Shown here piece by piece: positions 1-8,604 of a DNA stretch of 32,727 nt (positions are counted from its first letter, which is position 1; each line of letters begins with the position of its first letter). The stretch comes from Candidatus Kuenenia stuttgartensis (GTDB lineage: Bacteria > Planctomycetota > UBA11346). Made by a program: the position numbers and the translations under genes. Location: the NCBI GenBank assembly GCA_945876185.1, contig CAMCMZ010000043.1, positions 1 to 32,727 of the forward strand, given 5' to 3'. Below the pieces are notes generated by a model. That model searched no databases and was not told the origin of the DNA. It saw nothing but the letters and a program-made list of their open reading frames with translations.

Positions 1-62
1 TACTCGCCCAGGAGCAAAATACCCTGCGCCACCCACAGCGCTGATGGCCATGTCCAACCACT

Positions 63-137
63 CGTTGCTTCAACCCGCGGCGTAACGCCACTCACCGCGC
101 TGGATGGGGCACGTTCACGCCGCGGCTTGAAGCAACG
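63..137. repeat. Imperfect inverted repeat (21-bp arms)
   Basis: Arms at 63-83 and 117-137 are reverse complements at 20 of 21 positions, separated by 33 nt. The stretch 1-232 has no convincing gene, and this hairpin is its main structure. It does not match the stop-codon-linked repeat family found elsewhere in the window. It could be a mobile-element remnant or a structured RNA; the sequence alone does not decide. Confidence 0.6.
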
Positions 138-181
138 CTATGCATTTCCGTGACATTGGGTCCGAATGGCCAAACCCCAGC

Positions 182-198
182 GCGGGCGTCCCGCCCGC
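182..198. terminator. Short GC-rich hairpin beyond the kinase-SUMF1 gene
   Basis: GCGGGCG pairs perfectly with CGCCCGC across a 3-nt loop. It lies about 35 nt beyond the stop codon of the minus-strand kinase gene. A short T run (TTTT) follows on the plus strand and only GGGGTTT on the minus strand, so a terminator function is plausible but weak. Confidence 0.35.
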
Positions 199-232
199 TG
201 CCTTTTGCTGTCATCCCGCCTGATCCGCGACC

Positions 233-2215
233 CTATTTCTTCGTTTCGGCTTCTTCGCTGATCGCGAGCCGAAAACCCAGGAACGAGTAACGCGCCACCG
301 GCAGGTACTTGGTTCGGGCGGCTGGACGGGCCTCGATCGCGCCGGCCGACCAGGCGCCGCCGCGCGCGACGCGATGGACGCCGGTCCAGCCGAGCGGATC
401 GGTGGTCGGTTGAGTTGGATAGGGGCCATAGTGGTCCTGGCACCATTCCATCACGTTACCGGCGAGGTCGTGCAGGCCCCAGGCGTTGGCAGCGAGGGTC
501 TTCACCGGATGCGATTGGCCGGCCGAATTGACCTCGGTCCAGGCGCCAGCATCACCGCTGGCCCGGGCGGCGTATTCCCATTCCGCCTCGGTCGGCAGGC
601 GGAAGGCGGCGCGGCTGTCGAGGCGTGCGTTCAACCGGCGGAGGAAGTCCTGGCAGTCGTTCCATGACACGTTTTCGACCGGCAAGTCGGGACCGGAGTG
701 GCGGTTCTTGGCGGCCGCCCCGGTGACGGATTCCCACAGGGCCTGCGTCGTTTCGCTGTCGGCGAGCCAGAAGGCCCGGCTCAGCGTGACCTGGAACAGC
801 GTCTCGTCCTCACGGCGTTCGGCTTGGTCGTTGGCGCTGCCCATACGAAAGTTCCCCGCCGGGCAGAACCGGAAGCGTTGGACGACCTGGTTCACCTGGA
901 GATCGGCCCAGCGGCCGCTGGCGTCTTCGCCGTGCGCCCTGGCCCACGCAGGTCGCGCCCAGGTCGGGACAGGCGGCGGTGGCGGCGAAACGGGTTCGAT
1001 CTTGGCGATGATCGCAGGCGTCGGTGGGGCAACAGGTATTGTGACGACCGGCGGTTTCTTCGGCTCGTCACCGCCTTTGAACGAGAACACCAGGGCCAGG
1101 ACGACGATGACGGCAAGGAACGCACCTCCACCGATGAGGGCCCAGGGCGGACCACGCCGGATGGAATCGGCCTGCCTGGTTGGCTGCGGATTCGTCCCGG
1201 AGGATACCGGCCTCGCCGCCGGCACGGCAGCCTGGGTCGCGGATGAGGCAGACAGTCCGCGTCGGATTGATCCCGTGGCGCGGCGTTCGCCGGAACCCTT
1301 GGCGAAGTTGCGGGTGCTGTCGTCGCTTAATCGGGCATGGATGGGAACGAAATCGAAATGCAGACGTTCAAGATCCTCGCGCAACTGGGCCGGGGCCGGA
1401 TAACGGTCGGCCGGATCGCGGGCGATGGCGCGGGCGACCACGGCGGCGAGCGTGGTTGGCAAGGTCGGATCCAGGGCGCACGGATCCGGCAACTGATCAT
1501 GGCGCAGGATGCGGGCGAGTTCCTCGCGGCTGTGTGCGACGTAGGGCGGCTTGCCGGTGGCGAGCAGGTAGAGGATCGCGCCCAGGGCGTAGATGTCAGT
1601 GCGGATGTCGGCAGGACCGCCCGGCCCGAGCAGTTCGGGGGCGATGGCGGCGTTGCAGGCGATGGATTCGGCATCCCAGACGCCGCTGCCGGCAAGCGAT
1701 CGCGCCATGCCCAGGTCGCCGAGTTTGATCACCAGGGCGCCGTTGTCCTCGGCGATGAAGACGTTGGTCGGCTTCAGGTCGCCATGCACCATCCCGGCGC
1801 GGTGGATGCCATCGAGGCCCTTGGCGCATTCCACGACGATGAGCAGCGCCTCCTTGAACGGCAGTTTGCCGCCCCGGGAGTGCAGGTACTGCGCGAGATC
1901 GCCACCGGTCATGAGTTCGAGCGCCTGGTAGATGGTGCCTTCGGCCTCGCCGGCATCGTAGCAGGTGAGGACATTGGGATGGTGGACCGCCCCGGCGGCC
2001 CGCGCTTCGAGGAGGAAGCGTTCGGAAAACCCCGGGCGCTCGGCCAGTTCGGCGGGAAGCACCTTGAGCGCCACCTCGCGCCGCAAGGAAAGTTGCACCG
2101 CCCGGAACACCGTTCCGGTGCTGCCGCGTCCAATGCATTCGACGATATGGAAGCCCGGGATGGAAGGATGAGGAACGGCGACGCGCCGGCTGGGGGGCTG
2201 ATCCGGTCTGCTCAT
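233..2215 (-). CDS. Ser/Thr protein kinase with C-terminal SUMF1/FGE-like domain
   Basis: This is a membrane-anchored Hanks-type kinase of about 660 residues. The kinase domain is residues ~20-290, with glycine loop GRGSTGTVFRAV, Lys51 in VALKV, HGDLKPTN (H144-G145-D146) and DLG at 167-169. The usual HRD arginine is glycine, so this is a non-RD kinase. A basic Ser/Pro-rich linker leads to one membrane helix at ~356-380. A formylglycine-generating-enzyme-like domain follows at ~445-655, with FRMGS, RLPTEAEWEYAAR, AGNVMEWC and RGGAW. Such fusions are common in Planctomycetota, where the SUMF1 part usually looks like a sensor or binding module rather than an active sulfatase activator. ATG at 2215 was chosen; a TTG 48 nt further upstream is in frame. 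No clear Shine-Dalgarno is visible. It diverges from the PstS-like gene. Confidence 0.9.
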   Translation of the reverse strand: MSRPDQPPSRRVAVPHPSIPGFHIVECIGRGSTGTVFRAVQLSLRREVALKVLPAELAERPGFSERFLLEARAAGAVHHPNVLTCYDAGEAEGTIYQALELMTGGDLAQYLHSRGGKLPFKEALLIVVECAKGLDGIHRAGMVHGDLKPTNVFIAEDNGALVIKLGDLGMARSLAGSGVWDAESIACNAAIAPELLGPGGPADIRTDIYALGAILYLLATGKPPYVAHSREELARILRHDQLPDPCALDPTLPTTLAAVVARAIARDPADRYPAPAQLREDLERLHFDFVPIHARLSDDSTRNFAKGSGERRATGSIRRGLSASSATQAAVPAARPVSSGTNPQPTRQADSIRRGPPWALIGGGAFLAVIVVLALVFSFKGGDEPKKPPVVTIPVAPPTPAIIAKIEPVSPPPPPVPTWARPAWARAHGEDASGRWADLQVNQVVQRFRFCPAGNFRMGSANDQAERREDETLFQVTLSRAFWLADSETTQALWESVTGAAAKNRHSGPDLPVENVSWNDCQDFLRRLNARLDSRAAFRLPTEAEWEYAARASGDAGAWTEVNSAGQSHPVKTLAANAWGLHDLAGNVMEWCQDHYGPYPTQPTTDPLGWTGVHRVARGGAWSAGAIEARPAARTKYLPVARYSFLGFRLAISEEAETKK

Positions 2216-2314
2216 GGGTTGGTCCAAAGAAGCATGATCGGCGGGATTATTAAGAATGTGCAAATGACGGATGAACGGAACCTACCAGCGTTTTAGCGCC
2301 ATCCACCCCGGGTC

Positions 2315-2331
2315 TTCATCTCATTTTCACA
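2315..2331 (+). promoter_or_regulatory. Putative Pho box upstream of the PstS-like gene
   Basis: TTCATCTCATTTTCACA holds two TTCA(T/C) units whose starts, 2315 and 2326, are 11 bp apart. This is the direct-repeat geometry of known PhoB/PhoP boxes and resembles the GTTCACC-type boxes of Streptomyces. It lies 56 bp before the ATG of the phosphate-binding protein, in the divergent spacer. Its function is inferred from spacing, position and six similar sites in this window. Confidence 0.65.
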
Positions 2332-2386
2332 ATTGTGGGCTACACGACCCCGCCGCAGCAGAACCCCGGCCGAGCAAAGGACCACG

Positions 2387-4045
2387 ATGCGTTCCACCAC
2401 CCTTCTCTTGATCGCCCTGGGCGCCCCCGCCGCCGATAACGCCGTCGTCCTTATTGATGGTTCCAGCACGGTCTATCCGATCACGGTCGCGGTGGCTGAA
2501 CGTTACGTGGCGCAGAATCCCCAGGCCAACATCGAGGTGCTGGTCTCGGGTTCGTCGGCTGGCATCCGCCGCTTCCTGGCCGGCGAGATCCCGATCGCCG
2601 ACGCCTCGCGGGCAATGAACGAGGGAGAACGTGAGAAGGCGGCCAAGAATGGGATCGATTATATTGAGTTGCCTGTCGCCTATGACGGACTGACGGTGGT
2701 GGTAAGCCGGAAGAATACCTTTGTCGACAACCTGACCCTGGAAGAGCTGAAACACATCTGGCGGGCTGATAGTCCGGCCCAGAACTGGCGCGAGGTTCGC
2801 GCCGCGTGGCCGGCGTCGGTGATCACCTGTTTCTCGCCGGGCAAGGATTCAGGTACGATGGATTACTTCACTGAAGCCGTCAACGGCAAGGTGCGTAGCC
2901 AGCGGGCAGATGCGAGCGAAAGCGAAGACGATCAAACCCTGGTCCAGGGGACCGTCGGTAACCCGAATGCGATAGCCTATTTCGGCATTTCGTACTACAC
3001 GGAAAATGCAACCATGCTGAAGGCCGTGCCAATCAATGCTGGCAAGGGGCCGGTGACCCCCAATGCGAATACGGTACGGAATGGTTCTTATCACCCGCTG
3101 TCCCGACCCTTGTTCATCTACGTCAACAAGGCGGAGGCACAGAAACGGGCCGAGGTTGCCGCCTTCGTCGACGGCTACCTGCGCTTCGTCCCGAAAGTGG
3201 CGGCTGAAGTCGGCTACGTTTCCATGGACGAGAGATCCTTTGCAGGAGTGACCGCGCGTTGGCAGGCGCGCACCAGCGGCAGCATCCTGGCCACGCCGCA
3301 CGACCAGTCGCGCTTGGCCGAAACCCTGATCGCCAGCCTGGGAGATGGCCCCAAGGCCGTTTCCACCGAGGTTGCGATCGCCTCCAAGCCGGCCGTAGCG
3401 GTGGTGCCGGCCAGGGTGACTGGCCCGGCCGTCGCGCCTGCTCCCACCAACGCGCCGTTCCCGGCCACCTCCGCGACATCGGTGCCAAAGGCTGTTCCTG
3501 CCCCGGCCATCGTGGCTGCTCCCACGTTTGTCGTCCTGCCGTCCAAGGCCCAGGCAACAGAACCAGCGAAACCGGCCCTAGCACCAAGTCCATCGCCGCG
3601 CCCGATCATCATCGGCGACGCTTTTGCCGGATCGCTTGTCCGGGTCGGTGATGCCAGTCTGGCCATGGCGCGGGTGGCGATTGACCAGTCCAGCACCTTG
3701 GAGGACATCGAATCCCGCGTGCGCCAGCTTCAGGCCGATCTTGCGGCGGTGCAGTCGGCCATCCCCGACCGTCGCCTGCTTGAGGCCGCCATCGCGAGTG
3801 GGATCGACAGCCTGCGCGCCTCTGCCCTGGACCTGGTGCGGCAGCGCCAGGCCAAGATTGACTCCGCCGTGTTGCGTGAACTTGCCCTCCATGCCGCTGA
3901 TGCTGCGGCGAAGGACCAGGTCGCGCTGCTGGAAGGCGCCCGTTCGCGGCCTGAACTTGAAGCGCTGCGCCAGCGTGAAGAGGCGATCGCGCAGTTCCGC
4001 CGGACCTGTGAACGCTGGATCGGAGAGGTCACGGCCCAGCCTTGA
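2387..4045 (+). CDS. PstS-like phosphate-binding protein with coiled-coil C-terminal extension
   Basis: Residues ~20-300 form a PstS-type periplasmic solute-binding protein, expected to capture orthophosphate. The ligand loops are visible: DGSSTVYP near the mature N-terminus, SGSSAGIRRF, KDSGTMDYF, and NPNAIAYFGISYY. A short signal peptide (MRSTTLLLIALGAPAA) precedes it. The start was set at ATG 2387 because AAAGGA lies 6 nt upstream; the longer frame from 2333 lacks this. Unlike a typical PstS of ~320-350 residues, this protein has 552. An Ala/Pro-rich linker (~310-430) leads to a predicted coiled coil (~440-550). No pstC, pstA or pstB is nearby, so it may act as a sensor or tethered binder, or serve a transporter encoded elsewhere. 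The stop overlaps a possible TTG start of the next gene. A Pho box lies upstream. Confidence 0.9.
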   Translation: MRSTTLLLIALGAPAADNAVVLIDGSSTVYPITVAVAERYVAQNPQANIEVLVSGSSAGIRRFLAGEIPIADASRAMNEGEREKAAKNGIDYIELPVAYDGLTVVVSRKNTFVDNLTLEELKHIWRADSPAQNWREVRAAWPASVITCFSPGKDSGTMDYFTEAVNGKVRSQRADASESEDDQTLVQGTVGNPNAIAYFGISYYTENATMLKAVPINAGKGPVTPNANTVRNGSYHPLSRPLFIYVNKAEAQKRAEVAAFVDGYLRFVPKVAAEVGYVSMDERSFAGVTARWQARTSGSILATPHDQSRLAETLIASLGDGPKAVSTEVAIASKPAVAVVPARVTGPAVAPAPTNAPFPATSATSVPKAVPAPAIVAAPTFVVLPSKAQATEPAKPALAPSPSPRPIIIGDAFAGSLVRVGDASLAMARVAIDQSSTLEDIESRVRQLQADLAAVQSAIPDRRLLEAAIASGIDSLRASALDLVRQRQAKIDSAVLRELALHAADAAAKDQVALLEGARSRPELEALRQREEAIAQFRRTCERWIGEVTAQP

Positions 4046-4053
4046 AACCCTAC

Positions 4054-4860
4054 ATGACGTCCTCCTCGGCGGTCATCCAGGGCGAATTGGCGGTCCAGCC
4101 TCTGGCTGAACTGCTGCAATACCTGCAGAAACTTGGCAAACGCGGCCAGCTGTTCCTGGAGCGCGCCGAGCCTCCGGCCTCGGCTGCGGTGTACTTCGTG
4201 CCGGGTCGGGTGGTGCATGCGCATCGGCCGCCGCTCGAAGGCGAGACCGCCCTGCTCGACCTGCTGAGCTGGCACGAGGGCCGGTTCCTGTTCCTCGCCG
4301 ATGCGATCCCCGAGCGCGAGACCATCACCACCGATCTCGGACGGCTGCTGCTCGAAGGCATGCGCCGGCAGGATGAACTGGCCGAGGCGCGTTCGCGCCT
4401 GCCACCGCCGCACGCGGTGCTGTTTCCCGAACGCGACCGGGATCGACTGGCGGCCGAGTCGCTGAGCTGGCGCGAGTGGCGCATGTTGGAATCCGTCGAT
4501 GGCCAGCGCGACATCGCAACCCTGATCCAGCTCGAACCGGGAGCGGAACTGGAATGCGCCCTCGCCCTTGAGCGCCTCGGCCGCCACGGGCTCGTCCGCA
4601 CCGCCCCGCGCAGCGAGTTCCTGGCCAGCGTTGTCTTGGCCCCGCTGCTCCCGGCCGAGGAAGCCGAGCAGCTCGTTCGCCTGACCCTGCTCGACCTCGA
4701 TCTGCTCGCCCTGCTCGACGGCCGCAAGCCGCTCGATCTGGTCGCGGAGGAACTCGGCGAAGGCCCCGACGCCATCGCTGAATCGTGCCGCCGCCTGGTC
4801 GAAAACGGCGCCGTCCGGGTCTCCGCCGGGTTGGAGGCTTGGAACCGGTGGCTGCGCTGA
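4054..4860 (+). CDS. DUF4388-domain protein
   Basis: The N-terminal ~90 residues fit the DUF4388 (PATAN-type) family: a GELAVQPLAELLQYLQ segment, then KRGQLFLE and a short basic return strand ending in GRVVHAHRPP. These domains occur in bacterial signalling proteins, often near response regulators or kinases. The remaining ~170 residues are helical and Leu/Glu-rich, with no recognised catalytic motif and no signal peptide, so the protein is probably cytoplasmic. Translation could begin at TTG 4042, overlapping the PstS-like stop, or at ATG 4054, which is used here; neither has a strong ribosome site. Coupling to the phosphate-binding gene suggests a role in the same signalling path. Its exact function is unknown. 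Confidence 0.8.
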   Translation: MTSSSAVIQGELAVQPLAELLQYLQKLGKRGQLFLERAEPPASAAVYFVPGRVVHAHRPPLEGETALLDLLSWHEGRFLFLADAIPERETITTDLGRLLLEGMRRQDELAEARSRLPPPHAVLFPERDRDRLAAESLSWREWRMLESVDGQRDIATLIQLEPGAELECALALERLGRHGLVRTAPRSEFLASVVLAPLLPAEEAEQLVRLTLLDLDLLALLDGRKPLDLVAEELGEGPDAIAESCRRLVENGAVRVSAGLEAWNRWLR

Positions 4861-4864
4861 AGGC

Positions 4865-5065
4865 AAAAATCGCAATTGCACCCCACCTGCGGCGTTGGTC
4901 GTCGGCTTCCGTCGTCCGGGCAGGTGTTTTACTGCGCCTGCGAACGCGCATGCCCAATCGAGTGGCGTCGAAGCCACCAAGGGATCGTGCGGCCACACCT
5001 TTCCGGACGCAGCGCTGCCACACTCCCTCCTCCCGCCTTGCATCTGGGGCGCACTTGCGATTTTT
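4865..5065 (+). repeat. Stop-codon-linked palindromic repeat, copy 1 (long form)
   Basis: This 201-bp element starts with AAAAATCGCAATTGCACC and ends with the near-complement GCGCACTTGCGATTTTT. It begins exactly 4 nt after the TGA stop of the DUF4388 gene. The long form carries an extra internal segment (~4904-5010) with its own inverted arms, GTCCGGGCAGGTGT and the complement of ACACCTTTCCGGAC. Copies 2-4 lie at 12865-12966, 20570-20769 and 22160-22261. The A-tract/stem/T-tract layout could also act as a terminator. Confidence 0.9.
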
Positions 5066-5111
5066 GCTAGAAACAAAATTAATTCGGCGGCAGACCGGCG
5101 CACCTTCCTAA

Positions 5112-5128
5112 TTCATCTCTTATTCACA
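5112..5128 (+). promoter_or_regulatory. Putative Pho box upstream of the kinase-WD40 gene
   Basis: TTCATCTCTTATTCACA contains TTCAT at 5112 and TTCAC at 5123, spaced 11 bp. The site differs from the PstS-gene box at only a few central positions. It ends about 22 bp before the ATG at 5151, so the transcript leader would be very short. It implies that a Ser/Thr kinase belongs to the Pho regulon. Confidence 0.6.
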
Positions 5129-5150
5129 CCTGGAATAAACCTGGACACCG

Positions 5151-8100
5151 ATGCTCGCGACCTGTCCCTTCTGCCTTGCTGATCAGACCGTGCCCGGGAA
5201 GCCGGGCCGCACGGTGATCTGCGATTCCTGCGCCCGGCCGTTTCCTGCTCCTCGGCAGCGGCGGTCGGCAGTCGACTCCTCGGGAACCAGATCTGGTTCG
5301 CGGGTGGCGGGCAAGGTGTCGACCTCCGCGACAGGTGCCAAGCCGGATCGCGACGAGACCATCATCCTCATTCCCGATGACGCGAACGGCGACATGCAGG
5401 AAGCGGCAGCCGGCGGGACAGGTCGCGTCGTCAACCGCTATCGGGTGATCGAGGAGATCAGCCACGGTGGCATGGGAGCGGTCTACCGCGCCCGCGATCG
5501 CAGCCTGCAGCGCGAGGTCGCGCTCAAGGTCATCCGCGATCCCGATTCCTCCGACCGCGCCGCGCGCTTCGTACTGGAAGCCCAGATCACCGGCCAGCTT
5601 GAGCATCCCAACATCGTGCCGGTGCACGAACTCGGCGTCGGTCCGGGCGGCCGGCCATTCTTCGCCATGAAGCTCGTGCGCGGACGGACGCTGGCGAGCA
5701 TCCTCGCCGCATACCGCCACGATGCCGTCGAGGCAGCACGCGAATTTCCGCTCACCCGCATGCTGCGCTTCGTCGTCGACGTGTGCAATGCGGTTGGCTT
5801 CGCGCATGCACGCGGGGTCATCCACCGCGACATCAAGCCCGCAAACATCATGGTCGGCGACTTCGGCGAGGTCATGTTGATGGACTGGGGCCTGGCCAAG
5901 GTCGTCGCGGGCGGTGCGGTTGGCAGCGACACGGTTGAAGAGGCCCTGCCGCCATCGGGCGACACCTCGAAGATCCAGCGACTTCGGCCCGAGGGCATCG
6001 CCATCGATCCGGACGCAAGCTCCGGTACGCTCCCGGTGCCAGGCGAGGTTCGCAACGCACCGATCGATGCCACTCACGATGGCGCGGTGCTCGGTACTCC
6101 GGTCTACATGCCACCGGAGCAGGCGAGCGGACGCATCGCCGAGATGGACGCGCGCAGCGACATCTATTCGCTCGGCGCGATCCTCTATGAGATCATCACC
6201 CTGCACCCGCCGGTCGATGGCCGCGACGTCAACGAGGTGCTGATGAATGTGATCGGCGGGAACATCATCGATCCCGCCCGTCGGGCCGGCCGGGCGGTGC
6301 CGAAGGATCTTGCCGCCGTCGCCCTCACCGCCCTGGCCAAGGATCCGGCGCGGCGATACCGCTCGGCGATCGCCATGCGGCGCGACATCGAGAGTTTCAT
6401 CGAAGGTCGCGCGGTTTCAGTCGGTGACGGCAACCATGGCACCCGTCTGGTGCGGGTGGTCCGGCGCAACCGCCGCGCCGCCCTGGTGGTCGCGTTGTCG
6501 GTGGTCGTCCTGGTCGTCGCCCTGGCGGTCGCCTTCGGCAGCACCCGGGCGGTCGAACGCGAACGCCGCGCGGTGGCCGATGTCCGCAGCGAACTTGAGC
6601 ACGAACGCAAGCGCGTTCGCGTGGCCGACGAACGTCAGCGCAGCGATCGCGCCCAGGTCGGCGAGGCGAAGCACCTTGCCGCCATCGCCATGGCGAACGA
6701 GCAACTGGTCCGCGGGGATCACACGAACGCCGCCACGGCCCTCGCCGGAAGCCCGGTGGAACTGCGCGACTGGGTCTGGCGCCGGCTCGACCTGCTCACC
6801 CAACCCCACCTCGCGTGCTTTCGGGAACGCACCGAGCCGTTGACCGCTCTCGCCGCATCCGGTGATGGTGCGGTGGCGGCGGTGGCCGGAAGCGACGGGA
6901 TGGTCGACCTCTACGACCTGCGGACGCAGCGGCGTACCGGTACGAATCGCCTGCATCCTGGTCGCATCCGCGCCCTGGCTGTCGATCAGGCCGGAGGCCT
7001 GGTGGCGAGCGGTGGCGATGACGGCGCGGTGCGGCTTTGGCAGCCGGGTTCGGCTGGCACGCCCCGGACGCTGACCGGCCATGAAGCGCCGCTGACCGCC
7101 CTTGCGTTTGCGTCGGCGGGGAGCGCGTTCGCCAGCGGCGATGCCAGCGGGGTGGTGCGGGCCTGGAATCTGGCGAACGGCGGCGACGCCGTACTCGGTC
7201 GGCTCGACTCCGGCGTGGCAGCGGTTCGCATTATTCCGGGTGATGACGGTGACCGCGTAGTCGCGGCCAGCGCCGAGGGCCGGGTCGCGACCTGGCGCCT
7301 CGCCTCGCGGCAGGAGATCGCCCGTCGTCGCATCGATGGCAGGACGCTCGCGATCAATGCCGATGGCACGCGCCTGTTGGTCGCCGCCAGCGACGGGGTG
7401 CGGAGCTGGGATCTCGTCCGCTTGGAGGCCGGCATCCGCCTGGAGGGCCAGGCTCCGGTGACGGTCGCGGCGTTCGCCCCCAACGGTCGCATCGTGACCG
7501 CCGGCAACGATGCGACGGTGCGGGTCTGGGATGCGGGGTCGGGGCGGATGCTGCTCGACCTGTATGGGCACCAGGGCCGGATCAGCGGACTCGGAGTAAC
7601 AATGGCGGGGAACGGACCTGAGCAGGGCTGGCTGGTGCTGTCCGCCGGCGCAGACGGCAGCTTTCGCCTGTGGGATGGCCAGCAGCGGCGCGACCGCCAG
7701 GTCGTTGCACTCGGCCAGGCGACCTGCGCCGCCGTGTCTGCCGATGGTCGGCGCGCCGTGGTCGGCAATGGCGGCAGCGCCACGGTATGGGATCTGGCGA
7801 CGCGAAGGCCGGTGCAGACGGTTCTGCTTGGTCGGCAGGTCCGGGCGGTGGCGCTCGCCCCCGACGGCCGGGCCGTCGCCGTGCCCGGCGATGCCGGGGT
7901 CGCCCGGGTCTGGAGCGATCGCGGCGGCCAGGTGCTGGCCAACGTGCAGATACCTCCTGCGGCCCTGGTCTGCATCAGCTTCTCGCCCGATGGCAGCAGC
8001 TTTGCCACGGGCGGCGCCGATGGTCGAGTGCGGGCCTGGAAGACCGAGGGCGGGGCCGAGATCGGTGCTGTACTGATCCAATCGTCGGCCCAATCGTCGG

Positions 8101-8594
8101 CGCATCGCGGAACCGTGGCGGCGCTCGCCTTCGCCCCGGACGGCAAGTCGCTCGCCAGCCTCGGGGGTGATGGCGGGGTGCGCGTTGCCGCCCTGCCGGA
8201 TGGCCAGGTCAGGCGCCAGTTCGAGGCCGGCGACGGCGGCTCTACCAGCTTGGCCTGGCTGGACGATGGCGAGTCGCTCGTCGTCGGCAGCGAACGCGGG
8301 GCGGTGATCTGGCGTCTCGCCGACGGATCAGTGCGCAACCGGCTGACCGGTCATGGTGCGGTGGCCGCCCTGGTCTCGGGCGATGGCGGCCGCCGCCTGT
8401 TCACCACCACCGGCGATGGCGCGATCCGGGTCTGGGATCCGCAGGGCGGACGCAGCCTGCTCGCCTGTCCGGCCTTCGATTCTGCGCCGCTCGCCCTCAT
8501 GGTCGCCAACGACCACGACGCCCTCATCGCCGTCCTCGCCAACGGGACGGCGGTCATCCATCCGGTCACGCCTGCCGCTCCAGCCAACCCCTGA
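5151..8594 (+). CDS. Ser/Thr protein kinase with zinc ribbon and WD40 repeats
   Basis: This 1147-residue kinase begins with a zinc ribbon (C5-x2-C8 and C24-x2-C27). A Hanks-type kinase domain follows at ~95-395, with GGMGAVYRARD, Lys126 in VALKV, HRDIKPAN (D227) and DWG in place of DFG (D245). A membrane helix lies at ~442-465, then a charged helical stretch to ~510. The C-terminal half (~560-1140) is a run of WD40 repeats, likely one or two beta-propellers, with recurring A-x-DG and VRVWD strands. WD40 propellers usually bind proteins. The likely role is a membrane kinase that reads a signal through the propeller, which would face away from the kinase if the single helix spans the membrane. 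A Pho box lies just upstream and a lipoprotein gene follows 10 nt downstream. Substrates are unknown. Confidence 0.92.
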   Translation: MLATCPFCLADQTVPGKPGRTVICDSCARPFPAPRQRRSAVDSSGTRSGSRVAGKVSTSATGAKPDRDETIILIPDDANGDMQEAAAGGTGRVVNRYRVIEEISHGGMGAVYRARDRSLQREVALKVIRDPDSSDRAARFVLEAQITGQLEHPNIVPVHELGVGPGGRPFFAMKLVRGRTLASILAAYRHDAVEAAREFPLTRMLRFVVDVCNAVGFAHARGVIHRDIKPANIMVGDFGEVMLMDWGLAKVVAGGAVGSDTVEEALPPSGDTSKIQRLRPEGIAIDPDASSGTLPVPGEVRNAPIDATHDGAVLGTPVYMPPEQASGRIAEMDARSDIYSLGAILYEIITLHPPVDGRDVNEVLMNVIGGNIIDPARRAGRAVPKDLAAVALTALAKDPARRYRSAIAMRRDIESFIEGRAVSVGDGNHGTRLVRVVRRNRRAALVVALSVVVLVVALAVAFGSTRAVERERRAVADVRSELEHERKRVRVADERQRSDRAQVGEAKHLAAIAMANEQLVRGDHTNAATALAGSPVELRDWVWRRLDLLTQPHLACFRERTEPLTALAASGDGAVAAVAGSDGMVDLYDLRTQRRTGTNRLHPGRIRALAVDQAGGLVASGGDDGAVRLWQPGSAGTPRTLTGHEAPLTALAFASAGSAFASGDASGVVRAWNLANGGDAVLGRLDSGVAAVRIIPGDDGDRVVAASAEGRVATWRLASRQEIARRRIDGRTLAINADGTRLLVAASDGVRSWDLVRLEAGIRLEGQAPVTVAAFAPNGRIVTAGNDATVRVWDAGSGRMLLDLYGHQGRISGLGVTMAGNGPEQGWLVLSAGADGSFRLWDGQQRRDRQVVALGQATCAAVSADGRRAVVGNGGSATVWDLATRRPVQTVLLGRQVRAVALAPDGRAVAVPGDAGVARVWSDRGGQVLANVQIPPAALVCISFSPDGSSFATGGADGRVRAWKTEGGAEIGAVLIQSSAQSSAHRGTVAALAFAPDGKSLASLGGDGGVRVAALPDGQVRRQFEAGDGGSTSLAWLDDGESLVVGSERGAVIWRLADGSVRNRLTGHGAVAALVSGDGGRRLFTTTGDGAIRVWDPQGGRSLLACPAFDSAPLALMVANDHDALIAVLANGTAVIHPVTPAAPANP

Positions 8595-8604
8595 AGGAAA
8601 TCCC

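Noticed and set aside
6417..8338. Long antisense open frames (up to 562 residues) opposite the WD40 half of the kinase
   Set aside because: They lie opposite clear WD40 sequence, show no recognisable domain, and are expected in high-GC coding DNA.
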